A DNA stretch of 64,000 bases from JABCYV01 sp963729325. GTDB lineage: Bacteria; Acidobacteriota; Terriglobia; Terriglobales; Acidobacteriaceae. The DNA lies in assembly GCA_963729325.1 (NCBI GenBank), contig CAVSNS010000024.1, positions 25,810-89,809 on the forward strand, in the 5' to 3' direction. Shown one piece after another: positions 1-9,456 of the stretch (the first letter of the stretch is position 1; each line of letters starts with the position of its first letter). The notes beneath the pieces were generated by a model. The model had not been told where the DNA came from and made no database searches. It saw only the letters and a program-made list of their open reading frames with translations. Both the position numbers and the translations under genes were made by a program.

Positions 1-57
1 GCCTTTCATTACCTCGGTGATCTAGGGGACAGTTAGCTGCAAGGCTAGAGTGTCGAG

Positions 58-732
58 ATGACACTCTCATCCCTTTTGGTTTCCCGCGATTGGCAAGAAG
101 TCAGCGTATTGGAATGTATTCTTGGCGGTCTGCACATTGCCGTGGATGTGGAATCGGAACCGGAGCGTGCTCGGGCAAAATTGGCCAAGTCGAAGATCGA
201 CGCTTTGATTGTGGATTGCGATCTGAGCGGCGCCGCCAGTTTACTGCTCGGTAAGGAGAACAAGGCCATCCGGAGTTCGGTGCCGTTACTCATCATGGGC
301 GGATCGAGCCGCCGCAAGCGGCGCGAGATTGAAAGAGGAGCTTTCGTGTTCGAAAAGCCAATCTCGGTGGAGCAGGCGGTGCATACTTTGTCGGCGGCTC
401 GGAACATGATTGTGGATGAGAGGCTCCGCTACCATCGCCAGGCCTTGGATCTGCAGGTGTCAGTAACGTGTGGATCGAACAAGCGCCTGCGAGCTCATCT
501 TATGAACCTTAGCCAGGGCGGCGTCGGGATCCACGTAGGAAAGCCATTACCAACCGAAGGTCCAGTCCAAGTCAGGTTTGCTCTGCCCGGAAGCCGGCGC
601 TCGATGAAGGTGGAGGGAGAAGTGGCTTGGATGGACTCCCAGGGCAATGCGGGCATCCGCTTCGTCGATACAAATCAGCGCATCAAGCGAGACTTGCAAC
701 TCTGGCTGGAGCGGCAATACTTCGTGAATTAG
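58..732 (+). CDS. Receiver-like / PilZ domain protein
   Basis: 224-residue soluble protein. Residues 1-115 look like a degenerate response-regulator receiver domain: an acidic strand (LIVDCDL) where the phospho-acceptor Asp would lie, and a KP pair (FEKPIS) in the place of the conserved Lys-Pro. Residues 120-222 are a PilZ domain with the NLSQGGVGI signature and a VAWMDSQGNAGIRF strand. PilZ domains usually bind cyclic di-GMP; the arginines before the barrel (RLRYHR) do not have the exact RxxxR spacing, so binding is uncertain. The output is unknown; a cytoplasmic adaptor is inferred. The ATG at 58 has only a weak purine-rich stretch upstream. A tail-to-tail neighbour (770-1642) also carries PilZ. 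Confidence 0.85.
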   Translation: MTLSSLLVSRDWQEVSVLECILGGLHIAVDVESEPERARAKLAKSKIDALIVDCDLSGAASLLLGKENKAIRSSVPLLIMGGSSRRKRREIERGAFVFEKPISVEQAVHTLSAARNMIVDERLRYHRQALDLQVSVTCGSNKRLRAHLMNLSQGGVGIHVGKPLPTEGPVQVRFALPGSRRSMKVEGEVAWMDSQGNAGIRFVDTNQRIKRDLQLWLERQYFVN

Positions 733-769
733 TTTCGTCTTCGTCGGTCATTTGAGAGAATCGCTTAAC

Positions 770-1642
770 CTAGCGGAATCGCGGCCTGAAGTCTTCCTCT
801 GCATGCATTCCATCGGAATCAGTGGCAAGCTGCGCCAGGTGAGTGCCCGGCGTGCTTCCGATGCAGATCACGAATAGGAACCAATAAGCCATCGTAAACA
901 GGCATAGAGCCCCAAATGCGATCCCCAGCGCGAACCACCAAGCAGGAAAAGTGTGAGTCATGGCGAGGGAGACCACGGAAAAAAGCAACACCGCGGACAA
1001 AAGGATCAGCCCATCCGCTAGCCACGAAAGGGTGCGGGCTGAAATGGGGACGGGAAAACCATAGAGTTGCAGTGGCCGGTGTGACGCTTCTGCTATTGAT
1101 AGTGGATTCGGCTTGTCTTCGCTAAGTCCCCAGTGCTCCGGAGAAACTGCTGCCTCTGCCTGCAAGCGGATGGCCGGACGTGGAGCGGCCGAAAATAGCA
1201 ATTCTGTGGCTTCTCCGGTCCGTTTGCTATGCAAGAAGACGGAGTCGAAAACGCTCTGGTGAGCCATCATCAGAAGCTGGGTGAAGAGCCATTCCTTCAG
1301 CTGTCGGCGAGGACGTTGCGGAATCGAACGAAACTCAACTCCAGCCTGGCCCAGCGCGTCGGCCCAAGCGACACGACCTGCAGCTTCCATCCGGGTGCGC
1401 GGACTCAGCAATTCGAAGCGCAGATAAATCTGCTGGTTTGCCCGTAACGGAGCTACCGCCTGGATGGCGATGCCTGCCTCGCTAAGGTTGCGGATGATGC
1501 CACCGTTAGCTTGATCCAGGTTCACATACGCCAGATTGTGAATCTTCTGGCGGAAATGTCGACGCTTTCGGTATGGTGCGACTGCGGCGGCGGCAGCGGC
1601 GCCGCTGGATGGCGAAAGATCCGACCGATACTCCATGGTCAA
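770..1642 (-). CDS. PilZ domain / RDD-like membrane protein
   Basis: 290 residues. The N-terminal third is PilZ: an Arg-rich stretch with RxxxR spacing (RKRRHFRQK) followed by NLSEAGIAI, the two parts of the cyclic-di-GMP binding motif, so binding is plausible. The C-terminal 80 residues contain two hydrophobic spans (about 212-232 and 237-260) preceded by RTLSWLADG and followed by GSTPGTHLA, the arrangement of RDD-family membrane domains. The likely product is a membrane protein with a cytoplasmic PilZ sensor. Part of a family in this window that attaches PilZ to different outputs (58-732, 7647-9290). No operon partner is obvious; the next minus-strand gene upstream ends at 1695. Confidence 0.8.
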   Translation of the reverse strand: MTMEYRSDLSPSSGAAAAAAVAPYRKRRHFRQKIHNLAYVNLDQANGGIIRNLSEAGIAIQAVAPLRANQQIYLRFELLSPRTRMEAAGRVAWADALGQAGVEFRSIPQRPRRQLKEWLFTQLLMMAHQSVFDSVFLHSKRTGEATELLFSAAPRPAIRLQAEAAVSPEHWGLSEDKPNPLSIAEASHRPLQLYGFPVPISARTLSWLADGLILLSAVLLFSVVSLAMTHTFPAWWFALGIAFGALCLFTMAYWFLFVICIGSTPGTHLAQLATDSDGMHAEEDFRPRFR

Positions 1643-1694
1643 ATCTTAAGCGGGGGAACGGAAGCGCCTCAGTAACCGCGCTGGTTCGGGGACG

Positions 1695-2000
1695 TCAAGA
1701 GGCCGGACGTTCTTCGGATGGAGGAATGGCGGGTTCAGCCTTTTCCCGCTGCGCATGATCCCAGGCAATAAGGCGATTGAGGTCGTAACGGTAAGGCCCG
1801 TAAGCCTGAAAGTTCTTTTCGTCGAACAGGCGCTTAATACCACAGCCTAGGCACACCTGATAGGCGTAGCCCTGGGCGCGAACTGGCCAGCTCATTTTTC
1901 CGTGCCAGCAACCGCGGAGTAGCACTAAAGCAGCGCCCGCAACCCCGGTAGCCAGACCCAAAGGCCAAGCCCAGCGCGACTTCTTATTTTCTTCGCTCAC
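1695..2000 (-). CDS. Small conserved-looking membrane protein with CxxC
   Basis: About 101 residues from a GTG at 2000 (V-S-E-E-N-K-K). An open frame continues upstream to 2273, but that part is low-complexity and runs into the opposite gene's promoter, so the shorter start is preferred. One transmembrane span (WPLGLATGVAGAALVLL) is followed by a positively charged segment, a CLGCG motif and an aromatic tract (YGPYRYDLNRLIAW). No enzymatic motif. The composition resembles short uncharacterised proteins I associate with Acidobacteriota, but I cannot name a family. The two Cys could bind metal. Downstream of the divergent GAF-amidase promoter. Confidence 0.55.
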   Translation of the reverse strand: MSEENKKSRWAWPLGLATGVAGAALVLLRGCWHGKMSWPVRAQGYAYQVCLGCGIKRLFDEKNFQAYGPYRYDLNRLIAWDHAQREKAEPAIPPSEERPAS

Positions 2001-2278
2001 CGACCACAGCCCGTAAACACTTCCAAAATCTAAGGATATGCCCAAATCCAAGCCGAGCGCAATAGGTCGAAGAGGCAGGGGTAGCTTGGCAACGAGGCTG
2101 TGGCTTACCAAAGACCCATCACTGCTTCCCACCTTGGTTCGGCAAGGAAATATTGCGATTAGGACAAAACACCTGTAACGTACAGCTACCGGCATCCCCC
2201 GGGCCCTGGCAGGCGACCTTTGCTTGCGGGGTGCGCAAGCCGTGAATTGACAGGCTTTTTTCCTGTGGCACACTGGGA

Positions 2279-4555
2279 TTGACGCATGTAGTCACAGGGA
2301 TTACCACTGTTTTCATGAGCGCGAGTCCGCACAATGCGAACCCGGGGTTAACTAGCGAGATGCCGGAATCAGCCGCAGCCTCGATACCTAAGGCCGAATC
2401 CGCGTCCGCGGTGCTGGCGCCGAGTCATGAGGCTCTGCAAGCCCTCCTTGCCTTTTCTTCCCTGCACGAGCAAATACGGCAGCGCCGAGTGCGCGAAGCG
2501 CATAGCGGAGTAGCTTCAGACCCAACTGATGTTTGGGAACTGGAACAATTCGTTTTAGATGAAGTTCTCCATCTGGTGGCCGAGCGCGCTCTAGCCATCA
2601 CAGGTGCCGATGGCATCGCCATTGCTCTGGCAGAAGGCGACGCGATCGTCTGTCGGGCATCGGCTGGGACAATTGCCCCCGACGCCGGAGCCCGCTTAGA
2701 TCCGAAGTCAGGATTCTCCGGCGCTTGCCTGCGCACTGCTCGAATCATTCGCTGCGATGACGTGGAGAACGATCCGCGGGTGAACGTGCAAGCCTGCCGC
2801 AGGTTAGGCACGCGTTCCATGGTTGCGGTGCCGCTGGCGGGACAGCGCAGCGTGATTGGCCTCCTGGAAGCCTTTTCCAGCGCAGCTTACGGCTTCAACG
2901 ACAGTGATGTTCGCAGCCTGAGCCTACTCGCCGAACTGATCCTGGCGGCCATGAAGCCGGAAGAGGAAGATCGGCTGGCCGAGATTTCGGAGCGAGTGGT
3001 TTCTGCGGATAAAGTCGAAGCCAGGCAGTCCATCGAAATTTCCGAGCCCGAAGTTCAAAGCGAAGTCCACGAAACCCAAAAGTCAAGCTCTGACGGGGAC
3101 ACTCCCCAACCGGACGACAATTCCACAATCTTCTCGGCACTCGGCAAGAGGGAAAGCTCGAGGCCTGGGCTCGCGGTCGTGCTGTTGGTATTGCTGGCTG
3201 CAGTCGCGCTGGCAGGAGGACTGTGGTGGAGAATTCGTCACCAGACCCATGTCCCCGTTGCGCCTCCGCATCAAGGCGTTTTGCAGCCCTCCCCAGCAGA
3301 AAGCAAGCCTGCCGAATCCGAAAACGAGAATGCCGCAACAGACGCGACTGACCCGTCTTCTTCAAATCCTGAAAAACCGGGAACGCTGCCTCGCGTTACC
3401 GGTATCACGCAATCGTCCTCAGCAGATTCGAGCACAGTCATCGTTGATCTGCAGGACCAGGTTCAGTACGAGGCCCATCGGCTTAGCGATCCAGAGAGAA
3501 TCTACGTTGATCTGCATGACACCGGATTGACTCCGGGTCTTTTTGGCAAGACCCTCGAGGTGAAAGACTCGCTACTGGCTCGTGTGCGCATTGCGCAGCC
3601 CAAGCGCGGCGTGACTCGGGTGGTGCTGGAGACCAACGCTGCCTCCGATTTTTCGGTCAGACTGGAGTCCAGTCCCTATCGCCTGGTCGTCGAGGTCCAC
3701 CGCGCCGCAACGAATACCCATCCCAAGACACAGAGCGCGACCCAGATCAGGACAAAAGCGGAGGTTGTCAATCCTGGCGCTACGCCCAAGCCCGAGCCGC
3801 TCGCTTCTCCTGTTCAATCTGCTTCTCCGAATGACCGGCAGCTGCGGGCGCAAGTACCGAAGATCCGCATCGTGCTCGATGCTGGCCACGGCGGATGGGA
3901 CTTGGGCACGGTCGGCCGCAAAGGCTTGTTGGAAAAAGATCTGGTTCTCGACATCGTGCAACGCGTGGGGGACCTAATCCAGGGCGGACTGGGCGCTGAG
4001 GTCATCTACACGCGTCAAGATGACAGTTATGTCGCGCTGGAGAAGCGTGCCGAAATCGCGAACCTTTCGAAAGCCGATCTGTTCGTCTCGGTTCATGCCA
4101 ACTACAGTGGAGACTCTTCGGCGCGTGGGGCCGAGACTTACTACACCAACACATATTCATCCGTGAGAGCGCGGCCGCGTGAGACCGATCCCGAGGATAA
4201 GTCACTTCAGAACGTCAACTGGACCAACGTGGATATCCGTGAAAAAGTCCAGGAGTCACGACAGTTTGCGGCTAGCGTGCAACGCTCGCTTTACAGCATG
4301 CTGGCGGCGAAGATTCCAGGCATTCGCAACCGCGGAGTCAAGAAAGCTTCCTATGTGGTGTTGACCGGAACATCTATGCCGGCGATCCTCGCCGAAGTTT
4401 CCTTTGTCAGCAGTCCCGAAGATGAAAGCAAGTTGAAGAGTTCGGAATATCGTCAGCAGATCGCTGAGGCGCTGTATAAAGGCATCGCGCACTACGCCAC
4501 CACCCTCCGCCGGGTGGATATCGCGAGCGCCGCTCGCAAGCCTGCCGGAGAGTAG
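2279..4555 (+). CDS. GAF-TM-AMIN-N-acetylmuramoyl-L-alanine amidase fusion
   Basis: 758 residues from a TTG at 2279, or 746 from the ATG at 2315, which I consider equally likely. Residues 75-235 form a GAF domain; a transmembrane helix follows at about 297-317 (AVVLLVLLAAVALAGGLWW); an AMIN domain spans about 375-475; an Amidase_3 domain fills the end. The amidase has its zinc ligands and catalytic Glu: DAGHGGWD, EKDLVLDIV, VSVHANY and ILAEVSFVSSPEDE. It should cleave the lactyl-Ala bond of peptidoglycan stem peptides in the periplasm, with AMIN targeting the wall. The GAF domain on the cytoplasmic side is odd, since AmiABC proteins normally begin with a signal peptide. The GAF is closely related to those at 7647-9290 and 11446-12273. 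Confidence 0.88.
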   Translation: MTHVVTGITTVFMSASPHNANPGLTSEMPESAAASIPKAESASAVLAPSHEALQALLAFSSLHEQIRQRRVREAHSGVASDPTDVWELEQFVLDEVLHLVAERALAITGADGIAIALAEGDAIVCRASAGTIAPDAGARLDPKSGFSGACLRTARIIRCDDVENDPRVNVQACRRLGTRSMVAVPLAGQRSVIGLLEAFSSAAYGFNDSDVRSLSLLAELILAAMKPEEEDRLAEISERVVSADKVEARQSIEISEPEVQSEVHETQKSSSDGDTPQPDDNSTIFSALGKRESSRPGLAVVLLVLLAAVALAGGLWWRIRHQTHVPVAPPHQGVLQPSPAESKPAESENENAATDATDPSSSNPEKPGTLPRVTGITQSSSADSSTVIVDLQDQVQYEAHRLSDPERIYVDLHDTGLTPGLFGKTLEVKDSLLARVRIAQPKRGVTRVVLETNAASDFSVRLESSPYRLVVEVHRAATNTHPKTQSATQIRTKAEVVNPGATPKPEPLASPVQSASPNDRQLRAQVPKIRIVLDAGHGGWDLGTVGRKGLLEKDLVLDIVQRVGDLIQGGLGAEVIYTRQDDSYVALEKRAEIANLSKADLFVSVHANYSGDSSARGAETYYTNTYSSVRARPRETDPEDKSLQNVNWTNVDIREKVQESRQFAASVQRSLYSMLAAKIPGIRNRGVKKASYVVLTGTSMPAILAEVSFVSSPEDESKLKSSEYRQQIAEALYKGIAHYATTLRRVDIASAARKPAGE

Positions 4556-4576
4556 ACATTTCAAGTTCCTGCAGTT

Positions 4577-6281
4577 TCAGCGCAACTGATCCAGCGCGTC
4601 CACTTCATCTTTCATGCCGAGAAATTGCCAGCGTTGCAGGGCAATGGGCACGTTTCCGTTCTGCCACACGAAGTCATGAAAGGCCCGCAGGCTAAAGGTG
4701 TCCTTCTTCTGGCGCTGAGCATCGGCGAGAAATCTGTAGATCTGGAGTTTGCCAATCTCATAGGAAATTGCCTGGCCTGGCCCCGAGGCAAACGCGGAAG
4801 CTTCGGCGCGAGCGGTTTGCGGATCCATGGGCACGGTGTTTTTCAAATATTCGGCAGCCTGCTCCATGGTGAATTCACCCAGCGCCAGTTTGACATCCAC
4901 TTCTACCCGCAGCGCCCGCAGACGCATGAAGTTCCAGATCATCTCGCGGCTGCGCGGACTGTCGTCGAATAGTCCAGTCTGCAGCATCATCTCTTCCGCG
5001 TAGAACCCGATCCCTTCGTTGGCACCGGAATCATAGTAGTGGCGCCGAATGGGATCGGGATGCACCCAGGAAAGCACCAGCTGAAAATAGTGCCCCGGCA
5101 CTCCCTCATGCACGATGATGGCACGAGGATCCTTCGCCATGCTAAGCGAGAAGTAGCCTAAATCAGGGCCAGGCGAACTTACGTAGCGCGTCCCTCCGTC
5201 TTTCAAACGGCTGGGTCCCGTGAAGTCATCAGGCTCGCCGAGATCGGTGAGCGGCGCAATGTACTCAGGCATGGGCACGAAATGATAGTGCTGCACCCAT
5301 GCCGGGACAGTGAGAATGTCCTTGGCTTCCAGGTAAGCTCGCACCGCCAACTCATCCTTTTCCTCGTGAGCTATCTGCTCGGCCAGGGTTTTGAAGATTG
5401 TCAGTTGGGGAGCGCCCAGGTTTCGATGTTCTTCATAGGTCTGCGATGCCACCGACCGCGCCCATTCCTGGTGTCCCATGGCCAGCAATTGCTCGGGAGT
5501 GAAGGGCACCAGCGCAACGTTTTTGAGGAAGAAAATGTAGGCGTCTCGACCTACCGCAGTTTCAGATGCCATTGCTGGCAAGCGCTGGTTCAACCATTCG
5601 CGATAAGCCTCGATTGCGACAACGGCCTGCACCCCGGCCGCGTCGACACTACCTGCGGCCTCGGGGTCGAGTAGCGGCTTCACCTCGCGAACCGAGTGCA
5701 AAAGGCGAGGCCCGAGGTCGCGCAGATGATCGAGTGCCATGACGTGCAAAGGGGGCGACGGGTTGGGTAAGATTTTTCTTCCCGTCCTCCAACGTCCGCG
5801 GAATCGAGCCCAGCATGGCAAGGATGTACCGGCTTCGTGTGGCGTCAAACGGCGGAGGCTGCAGAAGAAGATTCAAATACGAACCTGCGCTCTGCTCTAC
5901 ATAGAACATGGGGTTCCGTTGCCAACTGCGATTCACATCGAGTTCCCAGCGGACGCGGGCGATTGCAGACCCCATCAGGCGATAGTCCAGTTGACGCGCC
6001 ACAGGCCATGACGAAGCATCAATCTTTTTCCAGCGAGCTTCGAATTCTTCGAGTTGCTTTTGATAGCGTGCAACAGCGGCGGTAGACCAGTCGGGCAGCC
6101 ATCCGGCGGGACGTTGGAGGCGTGGAATGTCGTCAGAAGTAGTTGGCTGCTCACTTGCTCGCCAAGCCCAAAATTCACCCGCAAGATCGTCCAGAGACTC
6201 TGCGCGTAGAGAGGAAGCGAGCAACAGAATGACTAAGAGAGGAAATATCGACACTGGGCGAGTCGTCTTCATAGTTGTCAT
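4577..6281 (-). CDS. DUF885 family peptidase-like protein (frameshifted)
   Basis: Secreted DUF885 protein read in two frames. The N-terminal part (start ATG 6281 or 6272; signal peptide FPLLVILLLASSLRAES) runs to about 5760 and the remainder continues to 4577. The C-terminal part contains IIVHEGVPGHYFQLVLSW, an HExxxxH zinc-type motif characteristic of DUF885. The two frames join cleanly near 5750-5770, next to a run of five G on the plus strand, so one base was lost or gained there. Reassembled length is about 560 residues, normal for the family. The ATG at 6281 overlaps the stop of the upstream radical SAM gene (ATGA), indicating translational coupling. Either a sequencing indel or a recent pseudogene. 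Confidence 0.8.
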
Positions 6282-6337
6282 GCTGAGCGAGCCCAGGCTA
6301 CGCGAATGCGGAGCCTGGGGAGTCGAAGCATCCCTAC
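6276..6337. repeat. Dispersed GTCATnCTGAGC-type repeat
   Basis: Begins GTCATGCTGAGCGAG and contains an inner inverted repeat (CCAGGCT ... AGCCTGG) before GTCGAAGCATCCC. Related blocks lie at 17839-17949 and 26569-26630. It covers the end of the radical SAM gene and the start of the DUF885 gene. Confidence 0.6.
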
Positions 6338-7561
6338 CAGCGCCTGTCTCAATTGCACCCAATCTTTAACTATAAGCGACTGATTTCGCAGAGCGAAGGC
6401 AACCACTCCGCTCAGGACGCAACTTTGGGGTTCAACTAGTTGAGGATTGTAACTAAACCCGAACCTCCGACGCGGTAAGAAAGGACGATCCGTGATTTGC
6501 GTTTCAAACCTGGCGGCCCAGCGTCCCGGGATCGCCGTACTGCAAGATGGACAGCGCCCATCCGGGGTCAGGCAATAGTCCTGGACGAAATACCCGTATC
6601 GCTTGACCAGGAGTTCGCCGCACTTGTGACAGTGCGTATCTTCGAGATCACCTACCATGCCCGGCAGGTTTCCAGCGTAGATGTAGCGCAACCCCGCGTT
6701 TTTGCCGATCTCCGCCGCGCGCAGCAAGTCTTCAGGGCCCGTATTGTCGGGATCGTCCATCTTGTAATCCTTGTGAAATGCAGTCACATGCCACGGGATA
6801 TAAGGAGAAACGCTGGCCAGGAAATCAGTCAACCGGTGTAGTTCTTCGTCGGAGTCGTTGAAGCCCGGAATCAGCAGGGTGACGATTTCCAGCCAGAAGC
6901 CCATCTCGTGCAAGCGTCGAATGGTATCGAGAATCGGTCCGATACGGCCGCCAAGCTCATGGTAATGACGATCATCGAAGCTCTTCAGGTCCACTTTGTA
7001 CAAATCGATCCACGGGCGCAGATACTCGAGCACTTGTGGCGTGCCGTTACCATTGGAAACGAATCCAGTCATCAGACCTGCGGCCTTGGCCTCCTTGAAG
7101 ACCGCTACCGCCCATTCACTGGTGATGAGCGGCTCGTTGTAGGTGCTGACGAGGACCTTTGCGCCTTGGCGGAGAGCATCGCGCACCAGCACTTCGGGCG
7201 TTGCTTCGAGTGGTGCTGAAATCGCATTAGGATCGCGCAGCGCTTGTGAGGTCACCCAGTTCTGACAGTAAGAACAGTGCAGGTCGCAGCCCAACATTCC
7301 GAAGCTGTAGGCCAGAGCGCCCGGATACGCGTGGAAGAACGGCTTCTTTTCGATAGGATCGCATTGCACGCCGCCCACGTATCCCCAGGGAACGTAAAGA
7401 GTGCCGCCCTGGTTGTATCGGACTTTACAGACTCCGAGTTGACCATCTGCGATAGGGCAACAATGCCCGCAGGCATAGCAGCGCACTCGATTTCGGTCGA
7501 GCTTCTCATAGAGCTCGCCCTCCCGCACGTGGTCATGGACAATATCTCGAAGGGTGGGCAC
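6278..7561 (-). CDS. amrS: AmmeMemoRadiSam-system radical SAM enzyme (AmrS-like)
   Basis: 427-residue iron-sulfur enzyme. An N-terminal Cys-rich segment (RCYACGHCCPIADGQLGVC) precedes the radical SAM cluster motif GCDLHCSYCQNW (CxxxCxxC), followed by pyruvate formate-lyase-activase-like strands (STYNEPLITSEWAV, KVDLKSFDDRHY, IVTLLIPGFND). A C-terminal rubredoxin-like CHKCG ... CPSC knuckle is present. This layout is the AmrS family of the AmmeMemoRadiSam system, whose reaction I cannot state; no Memo or AMMECR1 gene is nearby. The last 15 or so residues are encoded by the dispersed repeat at 6276-6337, so the tail is probably a read-through addition. Its stop overlaps the DUF885 start. Confidence 0.85.
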   Translation of the reverse strand: MPTLRDIVHDHVREGELYEKLDRNRVRCYACGHCCPIADGQLGVCKVRYNQGGTLYVPWGYVGGVQCDPIEKKPFFHAYPGALAYSFGMLGCDLHCSYCQNWVTSQALRDPNAISAPLEATPEVLVRDALRQGAKVLVSTYNEPLITSEWAVAVFKEAKAAGLMTGFVSNGNGTPQVLEYLRPWIDLYKVDLKSFDDRHYHELGGRIGPILDTIRRLHEMGFWLEIVTLLIPGFNDSDEELHRLTDFLASVSPYIPWHVTAFHKDYKMDDPDNTGPEDLLRAAEIGKNAGLRYIYAGNLPGMVGDLEDTHCHKCGELLVKRYGYFVQDYCLTPDGRCPSCSTAIPGRWAARFETQITDRPFLPRRRFGFSYNPQLVEPQSCVLSGVVAFALRNQSLIVKDWVQLRQALVGMLRLPRLRIRVAWARSA

Positions 7562-7646
7562 GGCATTCCCCTGGGTCTATTTTAGACCCGGCGACATGTA
7601 AAAAACGATCAAGCGAGGCTTGCCGGATAGGATGAAAAGGGAAGGC

Positions 7647-9290
7647 CTACTGAGAAGCCGATGTATTGTTGCTCTGGAGCCGATGAATCGTTAGCCACTC
7701 ATTGGCTTGCTGCCGCGCAACGATGACCTGAGCGCGAGTCATGCGGGAAGCAAGGGAAGGAACCCGGTCTTTGCTAATCTCGTCTCCACCCGCCGCCGCC
7801 AGAACCGCCCAGAAGTAAGCCTTGTTTAGGTCTTCCGGAACGCCCCGTCCGAACTGGTAGTAAGCTCCCAGCGTTCCTTGTGCCTTGATGTGGCCCTGCT
7901 CGGCCGCCATGGAGAACCAGCGAACAGCTTCAGAGTAGCTCTGAGCAACCTCGTCACCGGTGGCGTATCGTACGCCCATGGAAAACTGCGCCGTGGCGTC
8001 GCCTTGTTCAGCCAATTGCCGCAAACCGACCAAGCCCTTGGCATCCGTTACAATCGGCTTGGGTGTTTTGGCCGCAGAAGTCTGCAGCTTTGAAGCCGAG
8101 GACACGTTGGTTCGATCGTCCATCCGCACGCGAGACCACTTCTCGATCCAAGGAGCAACCAGCCAGATTGAGGCGCCGGCTAGAGTGGCCACGACCGCAT
8201 AGAGGAGTATCTTGCGAGGACGAGCGGGCGTCGATCGATCGGCGGTCGTAATCGCCGGTGCCGGAACCTCTGCGATCGGCAGATCCGGAACATCGACCGG
8301 AGAAGTATCAGCTTGCTTGCTGTTCGCACCGGAATCTCGTGTTGCATTGTTTACGGCGACCGAGGTGATCTGCGACAGTCTTCGAAGAATATCGCTTTGG
8401 TCGACGCCGAAAGCGTTGGGCCGTTCCGAAAATATCTCGATCAGCCCGACTACCATGTTGGCTGAATGAATTGGAGCTGCCAGCATGGAGCGAATTCCGA
8501 GGGCACGGCAACTCCCCACATCGACCCGTGGATCGGTCTCAGAATCGTCACAGCGCAGCAAACTGCCGGTACGAACACACTCGCCCGAGAAACCGGATTC
8601 GGCGTTTACCCGGGTGCCGAGGCCGGGAGCATCTGACCCAGCGCTGGCCGCGCAAACCATCTCGCCGCCCTGTGTGAGAGCGATCGCAGCCCCGGTTGCA
8701 CCGGTGAAGGTTAGGGCCCGCTCGACGATCAATCGGAGAGATGCATCAAGATCTGTTCCGCTCGATTGCACTTTGTGCTCAATTGCCGTGAGGGCCGTCA
8801 AAACCGCCGCATATTCTGGGACTGCGAGGGTTCGGGGTGGCGGAGCAGTGGCGCCGGGCGCTTCTTGCAGCGCACTGGTCTTATGCAGCACGGTTGCGTG
8901 ATTGCAGGCGGTAATCGTGTTCAGGAGGAGCCATTCCTTCAACCGGTGAAGAGACGAGTCCGGCATCTCCGGAAACCGGATTCCATTGCGCCCTGAAGGT
9001 TCAGACCAAACTACCTGCCCACTGGTGTGGATGTAAGTCTTGGTATCGGAGAGATCCAGGCACAGATTAAGGCTTTGGCTGGGCTCCAAAACAGACGAGG
9101 TCTGGATGGACATCCCTGCCTCGTTTATGTCCAAAATCTCATTGAGCTCCAGAACTATTCCGCTGGAGTTTCCATTTAAGCTGGCATAGGCGGGAGTGTG
9201 CACCTTGTGCCGCACCCGACGGCGACGCTCGCGGATGGGCGGATTCCATTCCCGGCTGGGCTGGGCCGGCTTGGTCCCGATGGGATCCAT
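7647..9290 (-). CDS. PilZ-GAF-TM-Sel1 repeat protein
   Basis: 547 residues. PilZ domain at about 22-125 (Arg cluster RERRRRVRHK, then DINEAGMSI); GAF domain at about 165-325; transmembrane helix at about 360-380; Sel1-like TPR repeats at about 425-525 (ATAQFSMGVRYATGDEVAQSYSEAVRWFSMAAEQG). The protein likely senses a small ligand through GAF and cyclic di-GMP through PilZ in the cytoplasm, and presents Sel1 repeats as a protein-binding scaffold across the membrane. The GAF shares four Cys with those of the genes at 2279 and 11446. Head-to-head with the TPR gene starting near 9457. Confidence 0.85.
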   Translation of the reverse strand: MDPIGTKPAQPSREWNPPIRERRRRVRHKVHTPAYASLNGNSSGIVLELNEILDINEAGMSIQTSSVLEPSQSLNLCLDLSDTKTYIHTSGQVVWSEPSGRNGIRFPEMPDSSLHRLKEWLLLNTITACNHATVLHKTSALQEAPGATAPPPRTLAVPEYAAVLTALTAIEHKVQSSGTDLDASLRLIVERALTFTGATGAAIALTQGGEMVCAASAGSDAPGLGTRVNAESGFSGECVRTGSLLRCDDSETDPRVDVGSCRALGIRSMLAAPIHSANMVVGLIEIFSERPNAFGVDQSDILRRLSQITSVAVNNATRDSGANSKQADTSPVDVPDLPIAEVPAPAITTADRSTPARPRKILLYAVVATLAGASIWLVAPWIEKWSRVRMDDRTNVSSASKLQTSAAKTPKPIVTDAKGLVGLRQLAEQGDATAQFSMGVRYATGDEVAQSYSEAVRWFSMAAEQGHIKAQGTLGAYYQFGRGVPEDLNKAYFWAVLAAAGGDEISKDRVPSLASRMTRAQVIVARQQANEWLTIHRLQSNNTSASQ

Positions 9291-9456
9291 ACAGAAGTCT
9301 GGTACATATTACTCCAGCTTGGCTAGTTGGAAGTATCTAAACGAGGAATTGGATTTGCTGCGGCATAGCGCCCCTGGGACCAATGCATGGCCTAATGCCA
9401 CGAGTAGGTTGACTTTACCAACAACAGGTGGAAGACTCCACACCGTGGGGCGTGAC

